From the NCBI GenBank assembly GCA_016704445.1, contig JADJAE010000148.1, positions 7,501-71,500 of the forward strand: 64,000 nt of DNA, in the 5' to 3' direction. Of this stretch, positions 20,901 to 29,285 are shown piece by piece (within the stretch, counting starts at the first letter, position 1; each line of letters starts with the position of its first letter). The position numbers were made by a program, and so were the translations under genes. Under the pieces are notes generated by a model. It worked only from the letters and a program-made list of their open reading frames with translations, was not told where the DNA came from and ran no database searches. The DNA comes from Deltaproteobacteria bacterium. Lineage in GTDB: Bacteria; Myxococcota_A; Polyangia; Polyangiales; Ga0077539.

Positions 20901-23156
20901 CTATGGCGACGCCTGTCGTAGCGCCGCCCCGCGCGCCTCGGCCCGCTCCCACATCCGGACATACGCCTCCGCCGAGCGAAACAGCGGCTCGAGCTCGGCG
21001 TCGCTGACGCCGTCGCGGCGCGCGTCTTCGATGAGCTCCGGCAGCAGCCCGATGTGCAGCATGCCCTCGGTGTCGAAGTCGACGGTGCGGTTGCCGAGGC
21101 GTGGCGGGGTGAAGGTCACGTCGCCCGCGTAGCTCGTGAAGGGATACCGGATGAGGTGCTGCTGCGGCGTGTCGCGGCAGACCGAGTGCGGTCCGAACCG
21201 CGGACCGGGCGCGGACGCGAAGCCGTTGAGGTCGAAGCCGAAGCCCTCCGCGGGGTAACCCCCGTGCGCGCGGATCAGCGCGATGCGCTCGCGCAGCCCG
21301 TCGCCCATCGCGCCGGGGCGCGACGGGTCGCTGCACCGCCCGAGCCCGGTGATCGAGATGCCGTGCAGGTCGTAGACGCGCCCGTTCATCACGTTGCCGT
21401 GCGTCGCCGTGGGCGGATAGTCGGCGGCCGCGAGGAGCTCGTAGGCGCGCGCGATCGAGCGGCGCGGCAGGTGGTCGACCTCGACGATCATGCCGCGCAG
21501 CATCATCTGGCGGATCAGCGTCTCGCCGAGCGGCGTGAGGCCGGCGTTCTGGCAGTAGTCGCCCGTGAGCCGCGGCTCGCGCAGGGCGTTGACGTAGGGG
21601 AGCACCGTCGAGAGCGGGCTCGCGGGGAAGTTGCGCATGTCCGCGGGCGGCGGCGAGTCGTACACGGCGCGCGGCCGGTTGACGCCGCCGAAGAGCACGT
21701 TGCCGCGGTCGAACACCGCCGGCGTCGACGGGCAATCGAGCACGAAGTTCGAGTAGTGCCCGCTGTTGACGAAGCTCCCGATCTGCCCGACGCGCCGGTC
21801 GCCGTCGCCGGCGGAGAACGCGTTGTCGAACTTGTGCACCGGGAAGAGCGCCCGCACCCCGAGGTCGTGGAAGTGGTCGAGCTGCGCGCGCACCCGCGCG
21901 GCGTCGCAGACGGGCGTGTCGCGGCGCGGCGTGAGGAGGCACTCGAAGAGGTTCGACGTCTCGATGCCGAGGATCACCGCGAGCCGCCCCGCGGCGATGG
22001 TCGTGCGCGCCTCCGCGGGGGTCGTCACGATGTGCAGCCAGCCGCGGCCCGCGCCGCCGGACTGCGCGTCGATGTAGCGCTCGAGGTTGCGCGCCTCGGC
22101 GATCTCGCGCTCGACGGCCACCATGTCGTCGCACGCGTACCGCGTGGGCTGCGCGCGGACGCCCGCGATGAGCTCGCAGAGCACGGAGTTCGTCGTGGCG
22201 TGCTGCACCACGAGGCGCAGGCCCGCGCGGTGCGCCCGCTCGAGCCAGCGGTAGTACTGCACCTGGTGCGTCGGGCTGCCCCACGCGTTGGGCCAGTCGG
22301 TGAACTCGGGGTAGCCCTCGGTGTGGTGGTTGAACTCCGGCGTCCGCCCGCTGACGAGCGCCGTCAGCAGCGCGTTCGGATCGGGGTCGGACAGGCCGCC
22401 GAAGGCCCACGCGATGAGGTCGCGCCGCCCGTCGACGCCGTGAAACTGCTCGCAGCTCGGGAGCGCCTTCTCGACGCCGAGCCGGTGAAACGGCGACCCG
22501 TGGTACATGCCCGCGCCGCCGAAGCCGAAGTTCGAGAAGAGGTGCGAGTGCGCGTCGACGATGCCGTAGAGGTCGCCGTCGGGCCAGGCGCGCGGCGCGA
22601 CGGCGCCCTCCGCATCGAGGGTCATCTCGGGGAAGGGCGCGCACCCCGTGGCGGGATAGAACGCCACCGTGGCGGCGTCCGCGGCGGTCGGGCTCGTGCC
22701 GCCGACCGTGAGGTACTCGCCGGTCTGGTAGTTGCGGAGCTGAAAGCGCGTCGGGTCGGTGGGCGCGACGGCGAGGTTCCATTCGGCGGGCGAGCGGAAG
22801 GTGTCGTCGAGGAGCTCGAGGTCGGACTGCAACTGCGTCGCGCGGGTGAGCTGATGGGCCGCGCCCACGACGTAGCCGCCGGTCGCGTCGCGCAGGAGGT
22901 ACGTGCCGAGGTCCGACGCGCGCATCACGAAGCGGGCGCCAGCGCCCTGCGACGACGCGGTGAACCCGTACGCATCGCCCGGGGTGTTGGCCGCGAGCCA
23001 GCGCGACGAGCCGCTGCCGGGGGCGGCGGCGTCCATCACGTAGCAGCCGTTCGCGAAGCCGTCGCGGCCGGTGTTCGGCGGAGCCGGCGGCCGCGTCGCG
23101 ACGTCGGCCCCCTCGCATCCGCATACGAGCGCGGCCACGATCCCCAGCGACCTCAT
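20901..23156 (-). CDS. Peptidase M19 / amidohydrolase-like lipoprotein
   Basis: 751 residues from ATG 23156; a Met 18 bases upstream is the alternative. The signal MRSLGIVAALVCGCEG suggests a lipoprotein. Residues about 35-190 contain repeats such as GTYLLRDATGGYVVG and FQLRNYQTGEYLTVGG, like a beta-trefoil or fascin-type module. The rest resembles the metal-dependent hydrolase superfamily, closest to membrane dipeptidase (M19). It has GIVDAHSHLFSN (HxH-type first metal site), ILGIETSNLFE, GVRALFPVHKFDNAF, MIVEVDHLPRRS and PTATHGNVMNGRVYD. Its place is the periplasm or cell surface. Substrate is unknown; dipeptide hydrolysis is only the family's best-known activity. The coding frame is intact along its whole length. 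Confidence 0.7.
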   Translation of the reverse strand: MRSLGIVAALVCGCEGADVATRPPAPPNTGRDGFANGCYVMDAAAPGSGSSRWLAANTPGDAYGFTASSQGAGARFVMRASDLGTYLLRDATGGYVVGAAHQLTRATQLQSDLELLDDTFRSPAEWNLAVAPTDPTRFQLRNYQTGEYLTVGGTSPTAADAATVAFYPATGCAPFPEMTLDAEGAVAPRAWPDGDLYGIVDAHSHLFSNFGFGGAGMYHGSPFHRLGVEKALPSCEQFHGVDGRRDLIAWAFGGLSDPDPNALLTALVSGRTPEFNHHTEGYPEFTDWPNAWGSPTHQVQYYRWLERAHRAGLRLVVQHATTNSVLCELIAGVRAQPTRYACDDMVAVEREIAEARNLERYIDAQSGGAGRGWLHIVTTPAEARTTIAAGRLAVILGIETSNLFECLLTPRRDTPVCDAARVRAQLDHFHDLGVRALFPVHKFDNAFSAGDGDRRVGQIGSFVNSGHYSNFVLDCPSTPAVFDRGNVLFGGVNRPRAVYDSPPPADMRNFPASPLSTVLPYVNALREPRLTGDYCQNAGLTPLGETLIRQMMLRGMIVEVDHLPRRSIARAYELLAAADYPPTATHGNVMNGRVYDLHGISITGLGRCSDPSRPGAMGDGLRERIALIRAHGGYPAEGFGFDLNGFASAPGPRFGPHSVCRDTPQQHLIRYPFTSYAGDVTFTPPRLGNRTVDFDTEGMLHIGLLPELIEDARRDGVSDAELEPLFRSAEAYVRMWERAEARGAALRQASP

Positions 23157-23237
23157 CGACGCGGCGATCGTCATGGGCCGTGACCTTAGTCGCGAACGCG
23201 GCGTCCGGGGAAGCTCAGCGGTGACATCATTCAGTCG

Positions 23238-23521
23238 TCAGCGGCGGTAACGGTCGCGTCGCCAGGTCTCGTAGGGGTACGGATCGAGCGCCCACGTGAG
23301 GTCGCCGCCGTCGGCGGTTGCTTCGATCTCGACCTCGGTCGCGAGGCTCCACGCGCCGTCGGTGGCGACGTAGCTGCGCACGAATCGCAGGTGCCCGGCG
23401 GGGTCGTAGACGTAGCGCTCGGCCTGGCCGCTGTCGGCGACCTCGAGCAGCGCGCCCGCGGCGTCGTAGCGGTAGGTGCGCACGGCGTCGACGCCGCCAT
23501 CCAGTCCGATCCCTCGTAGGG
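23238..23521 (-). pseudogene. RHS/YD-repeat protein C-terminal fragment
   Basis: The minus-strand frame contains YD-repeat patterns: YRYDAAGALLEVADSG, RYVYDPAGHLRFVRSYV and ending DPYPYETWRRDRYRR. RHS/YD proteins are large secreted beta-shell proteins, so fewer than 100 residues is only a fragment. Upstream coding signal stops at about 23521, exactly where the diverged repeat copy E begins. The first 20-odd residues of the open frame translate the repeat itself. The gene seems cut by whatever placed the repeat. Confidence 0.65.
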
Positions 23522-23643
23522 GCGACAATAATTCATCGCAATTACGATAGGTTACAGAATCTGTATTATGTGCGAAGGTAATCCGTGGACACCCTGAGCG
23601 CACCGCGACGCCATCCGGTCGGGCGCGACCGGCGGGGGCCTCG
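23522..23643 (+). repeat. Dispersed repeat copy E (diverged, 3' end missing)
   Basis: It shares ACGATAGGTTACAGAATC and GTAATCCGTGG with the full copies, then a looser match through the CGCGACG and CCGACCGGCG-type region (GCGCGACCGGCGGGGGCCT here). It has no GTTGGAT end. Same orientation as the other four copies. It marks the left border of the repeat-partitioned accessory region. Confidence 0.6.
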
Positions 23644-23660
23644 CGTGGGAGCGCGCCACC

Positions 23661-24413
23661 TCAGCCCACCACGGACTCCGGGCTCTCCTGGCGCTCGAGC
23701 ACCGCCGCCGCCCGTCCCATCGCCGAGGCGAGCGCCAGGGCGATGGCGACCATGTTCAGCAGCCAGAGCGCCCAGAGCAGTATCTGCATCGGCGCGATGG
23801 GATGGGAGTCCGTCACGAAGCACCCGATCCAGATCGCGGCCATGAGGATCCACGGGGCGAAGTACGCGCCGACCAGCATCGGCAACCAGGCCGGCGGCGT
23901 CTCGCCCAGCGACCGGAACACCGCGCCCAACGCGCGCGCCAGCAGCCCGAGGCTGACGCCGCTGAGCGCGAGCAGGGCGATCGGCCACAGAGCGAAGAGG
24001 CCCCACACCAGGGAGCCGAGGTAGAGCGCGGGGTCGGGCCACAGGACGAGCAGGACGCATAGCAGCAACCACCCGTGCCCTGCGGCGAAACACAGAAACG
24101 ACTGGCGGGCAGGTCGCGCCGCACCGGTGGAGGCCGGCACGCTCCCGAAGCGCCAGAGCCCGACGGCCGAGGCGATGTCGACCACGAGGTAGAGGCCGAC
24201 GGACAGGGACATCACGACGTAGCCGCCGAGCGCCGCGCCCTCGCCGCCGAAGATCGCGAGCAGCATGAGCACGTAGCCCACGAGCCCGGCGTAGATCGCG
24301 CCGCGCATCCAGCGCAGCCCCTGGGCCGAGCGCCGCCAGCGGGGCGACGGTGCCTCCGCGAGCGCCCCAACGGTGGACGGAACCAACGGTGCGTCGGGCG
24401 CCGGAGAGGTCAT
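23661..24413 (-). CDS. Polytopic membrane protein of unknown function
   Basis: 250 residues from ATG 24413 (MTSPAPDAPLVPST); an upstream in-frame Met at 24434 is possible. About six to seven hydrophobic segments are visible, including AIYAGLVGYVLMLLAIFGGE, YVVMSLSVGLYLVVDIASAV, GHGWLLLCVLLVLWP, LYLGSLVWGLFALWPIALLA and MQILLWALWLLNMVAIALAL. The N-terminal 35 residues are Pro/Ala-rich and probably cytoplasmic. No transporter or enzyme motif was recognised. It stands alone between repeat copy E and the divergent GDPD gene. Confidence 0.65.
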   Translation of the reverse strand: MTSPAPDAPLVPSTVGALAEAPSPRWRRSAQGLRWMRGAIYAGLVGYVLMLLAIFGGEGAALGGYVVMSLSVGLYLVVDIASAVGLWRFGSVPASTGAARPARQSFLCFAAGHGWLLLCVLLVLWPDPALYLGSLVWGLFALWPIALLALSGVSLGLLARALGAVFRSLGETPPAWLPMLVGAYFAPWILMAAIWIGCFVTDSHPIAPMQILLWALWLLNMVAIALALASAMGRAAAVLERQESPESVVG

Positions 24414-24524
24414 CGCGTCGCGAGTGTAGGCCACAACCGTCGCTCGGCGACGGGCGCATCAGCACCTTGAAAGGGCTGCATCCAGCGCCCTATCCCCTTC
24501 GGCTTCGGTATCTTCGCGGCCAAC

Positions 24525-25536
24525 ATGACGAGTTCGCGGACCAGCCGATCACCGACCGCTCCGGACGCCGGGAGGCATCGCTGGCTCGTCGCGGTCTGTG
24601 TCGGCCTCCTCCAGTCGTCGTGCGACACCGTCGCCCTGTCGCCCGACGCGTCCGCATCGCTCGATCCGTCGATGCGCCACCGGTCGATGCGCCACCGGTC
24701 GTCACGATGCGCCACCGGTCGATGCGCCACCGGTCGATGCGCCGAGACCGCCCTGCGCTCCGAGCGACAACGTGCTGCTCTGCGGCGCTCCGTTGCTCAT
24801 CGCGCACCGCGGCGGCGGAGCCCTGCGGCCCGAGGAGACCCTGCCCGCGTTCGAGAACGCGGCTGCGCTTCACGCCGATGTGCTCGAACTCGACGTGCAT
24901 ACGACCGCCGACGGCGAGGTCGTGTGCATCCACGACGGCACGGTCGATCGCACGACGAACGGCACGGGCGCGGTGCACGGGCTCACGTTCGCCGAGGTGC
25001 GCGCGCTCGACGCCGGCTATCGATTCACGACCGACGGCGGAGCGACGTTCCCCTACCGGGGTATGGGCATCACCGTCCCGACGCTGGCCGAGGTGCTCGC
25101 GGCACACCCCGCCGCGTGGTTCTCGATCGAGATCAAACAGCTCGAGCCCGACATCGTCGACGAGGTGCTGGAGGTCGTCGATGCGAGCGGCGCCGCGAGC
25201 CGCGTCGTGCTCGTGTCGTTCCAGGACGCGGTGGTCCGCGAGATCCGCGCGCGTCGCCCCGATCTCGTCACGGGGATGAGCCTGGGGGAGTTCGTCGCGT
25301 TCGCCCGGCTGCGGCCGGCGGCCGAGGAGACCTACGCGCCCCCGACGACGATCTCTCAGCTCCCCGCAGACAGCGTCACCGCGGAGGTCGTCGCGCGCGC
25401 CGAGCGCTTCGGCGTGCGGCTCCACGCGTGGACCGTGAACGATCGAGAGGCGATGGAGAGGCTCCTCGACCTCGGCGTGCACGGGATCATGACCGACAAC
25501 CCCGCGCTCCTCGCCGACGTGCTCGCGCACCGCTGA
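24525..25536 (+). CDS. Glycerophosphodiester phosphodiesterase lipoprotein (frameshift in linker)
   Basis: The catalytic part, in the frame of 25536, has the GDPD hallmarks. These are IAHRGGGALRPEETLPAFENA (catalytic His and Arg, then Glu), DVLELDVHTTADGEVVCIHD (ELD and the second His), FSIEIKQLEPD, LVSFQDAVV, and the end HAWTVNDREAMERLLDLGVHG. It hydrolyses glycerophosphodiesters to glycerol-3-phosphate and an alcohol. The signal peptide RHRWLVAVCVGLLQSSCDTV (lipobox) starts at ATG 24525 but lies in another frame. The two frames meet in a 15-bp tandem repeat (24671-24743). The protein would therefore be an exported lipoprotein of about 336 residues if the frame is restored. Confidence 0.8.
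24671..24743 (+). repeat. 15-bp tandem repeat, four to five units, at a frame break
   Basis: The unit GATGCGCCACCGGTC occurs at 24671, 24686, 24706 and 24721, with a partial fifth from 24736. Between units two and three there are five extra bases (GTCAC). In the right frame each unit encodes Asp-Ala-Pro-Pro-Val, a lipoprotein linker. The five-base insert and the join to the signal peptide throw the reading frame off. Confidence 0.9.
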
Positions 25537-25539
25537 GCC

Positions 25540-26522
25540 CACCACCCCGCCGCCACCCCGCCGCCACCCGCCGCCATGGCGGCGCCGCTGCGATCCGCTT
25601 GTTTCCCCGTGGCTCCGGCGACGGCACGCACGGTGCGATGGGTGTAGCCTGAGGCCCTATGGTGACGCGGCGGAATGGCGGGGTGGACGTGGTGTTCAGG
25701 GTCCCGTCGTGGTCCGAGCGGTGGGTGCTCGAGGACGGCGTGACCATGCCCGAGACCAGCGAACATCGACTGACCTGCGAGCTGCTGGAGATGATCCTCC
25801 GCGCGTGGATCGCCCGCACGGGGCGCGACGCGGCGGTGTACGCCAACCTCGCGCTGCGCTGGGACGAGGAGCACCCCGCCGTGGGCGTCGACCCGGACGT
25901 GTGCCTCGTCGATCCGACGCCGCCGGACGCGAAGCTGCGCAGCCTGCGCACGTGGGAGCCCGGGCACACGGCGCCGCGCGTGGCCGTCGAGGTGGTGAGC
26001 CGAGACACGGCCGAGAAGGACTACCTCGAAGGCCCGGCGAAGTACGCCGCGAGCGGTACGCGCGAGCTGTGGGTGTTCGACCCGGAGCGGCGCGGGCGCG
26101 GGGCGCTGGGTCCGTCGGTGCTGCAGGTGTGGCGGCGCATGGACGACGGGGCGTTTCGACGGGTGTTCGCGGGCGACGCGCCGGCGTACTCCGACGAGCT
26201 CGGCGCGTGGCTGGTGGTGACCGACGACGGCACGCGGCTGCGCCTCGCCGACGACGAAGCGGGAGAGCGTCGCTGGCTGACCGGAGAAGAGGCCGCGCGG
26301 GCCCAGGCGCAGGCCGATCGCGAGAGGGCGCAGGCCGAGCGGGCGCAAGCGCAGGCCGAGCGGGAGAGGGCGCAGGCCGAGCGGGAGAGGGCGCAGGCCG
26401 AGCGGGAGAGGGCGCAGGCCGAGCGCGAGAGGGCCGACGCGCTCGCCGAGCGCATCGCCGCCCTGGAGGCGCAGCTCAACGCCAGCGACGCGCTCGCACG
26501 CGGACCGTCCTCCGCGCGCTGA
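25540..26522 (+). repeat. Direct repeat of about 0.95 kb containing a Uma2 gene (copy 1)
   Basis: Nearly identical to 38411-39334, both in the coding part and in about 120 bases upstream. The shared upstream part includes the 16-base perfect palindrome CGCCGCCATGGCGGCG at 25569-25584 (38445-38460 in copy 2) and a shared GTGTAGCCTGAGGCCCT just before the start. Similarity ends a few bases after the stop codon. The copies lie 12.9 kb apart in the same orientation. Confidence 0.9.
25659..26522 (+). CDS. Uma2-family (DUF820) PD-(D/E)XK protein with coiled-coil tail, copy 1
   Basis: 287 residues. The N-terminal half (about 1-185) matches the Uma2/DUF820 family. It has EHRLTCELLEMILRAWIAR, the nuclease-core Asp in VGVDPDVCLVDPT, VAVEVVSRDTAEKDYLEGPAKYAASGTRELWVFDPERR (E...K core) and a C-terminal beta part. 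These are PD-(D/E)XK-like proteins, abundant in cyanobacteria and myxobacteria, whose function is not settled. The last 90 residues are a highly charged helix of repeated AQAERER units, typical of the family's coiled-coil extension. This copy has more repeat units than copy 2. Start at ATG 25659. Confidence 0.9.
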   Translation: MVTRRNGGVDVVFRVPSWSERWVLEDGVTMPETSEHRLTCELLEMILRAWIARTGRDAAVYANLALRWDEEHPAVGVDPDVCLVDPTPPDAKLRSLRTWEPGHTAPRVAVEVVSRDTAEKDYLEGPAKYAASGTRELWVFDPERRGRGALGPSVLQVWRRMDDGAFRRVFAGDAPAYSDELGAWLVVTDDGTRLRLADDEAGERRWLTGEEAARAQAQADRERAQAERAQAQAERERAQAERERAQAERERAQAERERADALAERIAALEAQLNASDALARGPSSAR

Positions 26523-26696
26523 CCTGCACGGACCGTCCCGTCTCGCCCCATGCCCAGCCTCCACGCGCACCCCCTCGACCCGCGCCCAGGCGGGGGTCAA
26601 CTTTCGTGTCGCTTGACAGAGAGTTCGCTGGCCGAATCCCCGGATGATACCCACACGGGTATTCGGCTTCTCGCGTCGTTCTCTTTCTCCATCCTG

Positions 26697-27020
26697 ATGA
26701 CGGTTGTCCTGGTCGCCTGTGGTCGGCCGCCGATCGCGTACATGGCGTCGCCGACGGCGGCAACCCCATCGCCGGCACACGCGCCGGGCTGCGACTTCGG
26801 CGTCACCGCGACCATCCCCGCCGGGTACGAAGAGGTCGGCACGCTTGTCTACGGATCGAGGACGCTGTCGTCCTACCGAGCGTCGCGAGACCCGGTGGAG
26901 TTCAAGGACGCAGTTCGTGCCGACGTCTGCAGCATGGGCGGCGACCTCGTCGTCACCCAGGTCGACGCGCAGGGGACGATCGTCCGGGCGGCCGTCCTCC
27001 GACGGCTGGCAACGCCATAG
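26697..27020 (+). CDS. Small lipoprotein of unknown function
   Basis: 107 residues from ATG 26697 (MTVVLVACGRPPIAYM, lipobox VLVAC). The frame is open further upstream and a longer hydrophobic start (LLASFSFSILMTVV) could belong to the signal. The mature part reads IPAGYEEVGTLVYGSRTL, then FKDAVRADVCSMGGDLVVTQ and ends VRAAVLRRLATP. It resembles small periplasmic DUF4156-like lipoproteins, but the match is loose. It is the last intact gene before repeat copy D. Confidence 0.55.
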   Translation: MTVVLVACGRPPIAYMASPTAATPSPAHAPGCDFGVTATIPAGYEEVGTLVYGSRTLSSYRASRDPVEFKDAVRADVCSMGGDLVVTQVDAQGTIVRAAVLRRLATP

Positions 27021-27103
27021 CGACCGCCAACCCACTCCGCAGCCGGGGCACGCTCGGGTGACTCGCGACGGACGTGGGCGCTCGCGGGCCTCGAAGCGCC
27101 ACA

Positions 27104-27236
27104 GCGCTCGTGCAGCAGACAAGCAACCTCGTCGAAACCGGCGACTGGGACGGTGACGGCGTCCGCGACGTGCTTGTGTGTCGCGGCTACCGCTCAGTCG
27201 CCGGACCGCGGCCGCGGCCTCCGGTCGTCATGCGAA
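27104..27236 (+). pseudogene. FG-GAP repeat protein remnant
   Basis: A short frame reads TSNLVETGDWDGDGVRDVLV and continues CRGYRSV. The GDWDGDGVRD core is a calcium-binding FG-GAP/VCBS repeat. Only about 40 residues remain. The fragment ends where repeat copy D begins. The FG-GAP lipoprotein upstream of repeat copy C ends in the same position relative to its repeat. Confidence 0.5.
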
Positions 27237-27360
27237 CGCGCTGATCGCGTCGCGACGACTTCCGGGTGGGCCGACCGGCGCGGTGCCTCAAGCCTTCCGG
27301 GGCGTTGGATGCCCTATTCGCGGGCCTCAAGCCCTCCGGGACGTTGGACGCCCTATCCGC
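27237..27360 (+). repeat. Dispersed repeat copy D (5' end missing, 3' end doubled)
   Basis: It begins at CGCGCTGATCGCGTCGCGA and runs through TTCCGGGTGG, CCGACCGGCGCGGTGCCTCA and GGGGCGTTGGATGCCCTATT to the CGC at 27321. A second, slightly different 3' end of 39 bases (GGGCCTCAAGCCCTCCGGGA, then CGTTGGACGCCCTATCCGC) follows at once, 27322-27360. Same orientation as the other copies. The doubling concerns only the GTTGGAT end. Confidence 0.85.
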
Positions 27361-27382
27361 TTCCTTGCGAATGCCGCGAGGG

Positions 27383-27868
27383 TCAGCGGTTCAGCAGGTT
27401 ATCCACCGCCTTCAGGCTGCCCGGCTCATTGGCTAGCTCCTTCACCGCAAAGGCCTCGAGTGCCTTTTCGTGCGCATAGACGTAGGCAAAGAATTCCCGC
27501 TCTGCCTCGTCGCTGTTCTGCTTCAGGCGGAGGAACTTTTCCTGGAAGGGGCCAGTGGCATCACGCACGAGCCGCATCGCGAGCCGCCAGGGCATGAGGC
27601 CCAGCACCACGCCCTCGGCGTATCCCTTCAGTTCCCAGGCCTTCGGTTCGACCACGGTCTGGCCAGTCCTGGCCATGTAGGCCAGGTAGCGCGCCAGCGT
27701 CTCTTCTTCCAGCGTATGCAGTTTCAACCACTTCGCCTTGCGCCCGGCATTCCGGGTCAGGCGCGCGGCCGTGGCGAACACGGCCCGGCCGTAGACTTCC
27801 GACTCGTGGATGCGCTGCAGGTCTGTCTTGTACTGGGGGTATTTCATCTGGGCCTCCTTCAGGCTCAT
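27383..27868 (-). CDS. Ferritin-like helical protein, coupled to the hydrolase
   Basis: 161 residues from ATG 27868, which overlaps the hydrolase stop as ATGA, so the two are probably translationally coupled. An internal Met at 27847 is an alternative. The sequence is all-helical, with Glu/His pairs spaced as in ferritin-like di-iron proteins: IHESEVYGRAVFATAARLTR, KLHTLEEETLARYLAYMAR and EAEREFFAYVYAHEKALEAF. This fold assignment is an inference from spacing. Codon use is visibly less GC-biased than in flanking genes. Both genes lie between repeat copies D and A. Confidence 0.6.
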   Translation of the reverse strand: MSLKEAQMKYPQYKTDLQRIHESEVYGRAVFATAARLTRNAGRKAKWLKLHTLEEETLARYLAYMARTGQTVVEPKAWELKGYAEGVVLGLMPWRLAMRLVRDATGPFQEKFLRLKQNSDEAEREFFAYVYAHEKALEAFAVKELANEPGSLKAVDNLLNR

Positions 27869-28779
27869 GCCGGCATGGACCTGACGTGGCCGCGGGACAA
27901 ATCGTAAATGGCACTTTCCAGGGCACGCGCACAGGCGTCCGCGCACTCGATGAACGGCATATGCCCCACATTGGGGAATTCCACGACCTTCGCCCCGGGC
28001 ACGCCATCGGCAATGACCCGCGACTGGCTCGCGGTCACCACCGGGTCGTCGCTGCCGGTGAAGACATAGCAGGGAATGGCGATCCGACCCAGCAGGGGCG
28101 CAATATCGAGTCGGGAAATGCCGTTGAACAGTTCGAACAAGGCCGCCGGGTCCTGCTGGCGGGTATTCGGCCCGATGTTTTCCAGCATGCGGCTGCTCAG
28201 CGGGTTGGCGCGATACGCCTTCCGCTCGTGCGCCAGCAGGCTCGCAAACATGCGCTGCACGAACGCGCTGTGGCGCGCGACCACGATGTTGGCCACGAAC
28301 AGCGATTTCGCCCACCGGCCGAGACTCGCCAGCCACAGCAACTGGCCCTCGACGCTGCCCCATTTCCCGACGTGGAAGCCGGCCACGCTGACAATGCCAA
28401 TGACATTCGGCGCCTGGTGGATGGCGAGGTTGAGCGCACAGAATCCGCCCGTGGAATGGCCAACTACGATGACCGGCCTGTCCGCCACGAGTGCCCGCAG
28501 GCCGCCGTTCATCACGCGGAAGAACCACTGCTCATTCACTTGCGACGCGTGGAAGTCCGCCGGCACGGTGGAGGGATGATGCGCAGGCAGGCCCAGTGCA
28601 TACCAGGCCCTGCCCTCCCGGAAGGACGGCGGCACACAATCGCGCCAGAAGTTCACCGAGGCCAGCACGCCATGGATGAACACGACGGCCGGCTCATCGG
28701 CGCGGGCCAGGTGCTCGTTCACCGCAAGGTACGCCAGACGATGGCCTTCCGCCTCGACGAATCCTTCCCGTACTTTCAT
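27865..28779 (-). CDS. Alpha/beta hydrolase, probably acquired
   Basis: 304 residues, complete. Alpha/beta-hydrolase motifs are clear: VVFIHGVLASVNFW (HG oxyanion loop), the nucleophile elbow VVGHSTGGFCALN near residue 107, the acid in FTGSDDPVV near 245, and the catalytic His in VEFPNVGHMPFIEC near 272. It has no signal peptide, so it should be cytoplasmic. Base composition is lower in GC and richer in A/T-ending codons than its neighbours, and the protein looks proteobacterial rather than myxobacterial. That suggests transfer as a two-gene unit. It starts 76 bases before repeat copy A. Substrate unknown. Confidence 0.85.
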   Translation of the reverse strand: MKVREGFVEAEGHRLAYLAVNEHLARADEPAVVFIHGVLASVNFWRDCVPPSFREGRAWYALGLPAHHPSTVPADFHASQVNEQWFFRVMNGGLRALVADRPVIVVGHSTGGFCALNLAIHQAPNVIGIVSVAGFHVGKWGSVEGQLLWLASLGRWAKSLFVANIVVARHSAFVQRMFASLLAHERKAYRANPLSSRMLENIGPNTRQQDPAALFELFNGISRLDIAPLLGRIAIPCYVFTGSDDPVVTASQSRVIADGVPGAKVVEFPNVGHMPFIECADACARALESAIYDLSRGHVRSMPA

Positions 28780-28855
28780 GCCATAACCTCAGGACAAGGG
28801 AACCGACAACCGCCCAGGAGGACGGCACCCTGACGCGCCTGGACACGGGCGACGA

Positions 28856-29031
28856 CAGCGTCCGAAACATCGCACGGGCGACCATAATCCAGCGCAAGTA
28901 CGATAGGTTGAAGAATCCATCTTACGCGCTGTAGTAATCCGTGGGCGCGCTGATCGCGTTGCGTCGACTTCCGGGTGGGCCCAACCGGCGCGGTGCCTCA
29001 AGCCCTCCGGGGCGTTGGATGCCCTATTCGC
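28856..29031 (+). repeat. Dispersed repeat copy A
   Basis: A full-length copy starting CAGCGTCCGAAACATCGCAC. It contains GCGCAAGTACGATAGGTTG, GTAGTAATCCGTG, the palindrome-like GCGTTGCGTCGAC and CCAACCGGCGCGGTGCCTCA, and ends GGGGCGTTGGATGCCCTATT then CGC. Here the internal box is GCCCAAC, which fits RYYYAAC; copies B, C and D have a CGAC version. The start of this copy is CGACAGC rather than ATCCAGC. Confidence 0.9.
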
Positions 29032-29285
29032 ATGCGCGTGTACCGCGACGTCGAGGCGCGGGCCGACAAGCGGGCCCTCGCGCGACGGGCGCCCTCCAGC
29101 GATGACGACGGCGGAACACCGGGTGGTGGCGCGACGGACTGACGCTGGGCGGCGGCACCCGCTGAGACCCTCCCTCCATCCCTGGCGCGATCCTTGGTCT
29201 GTGCACCGTCCATGAATCGTCGAGGCCCGTTTCTGTGTCAGTGTGAGCGATGAATCGACACCTGCATCGCAACCGGGAGTGCCCG

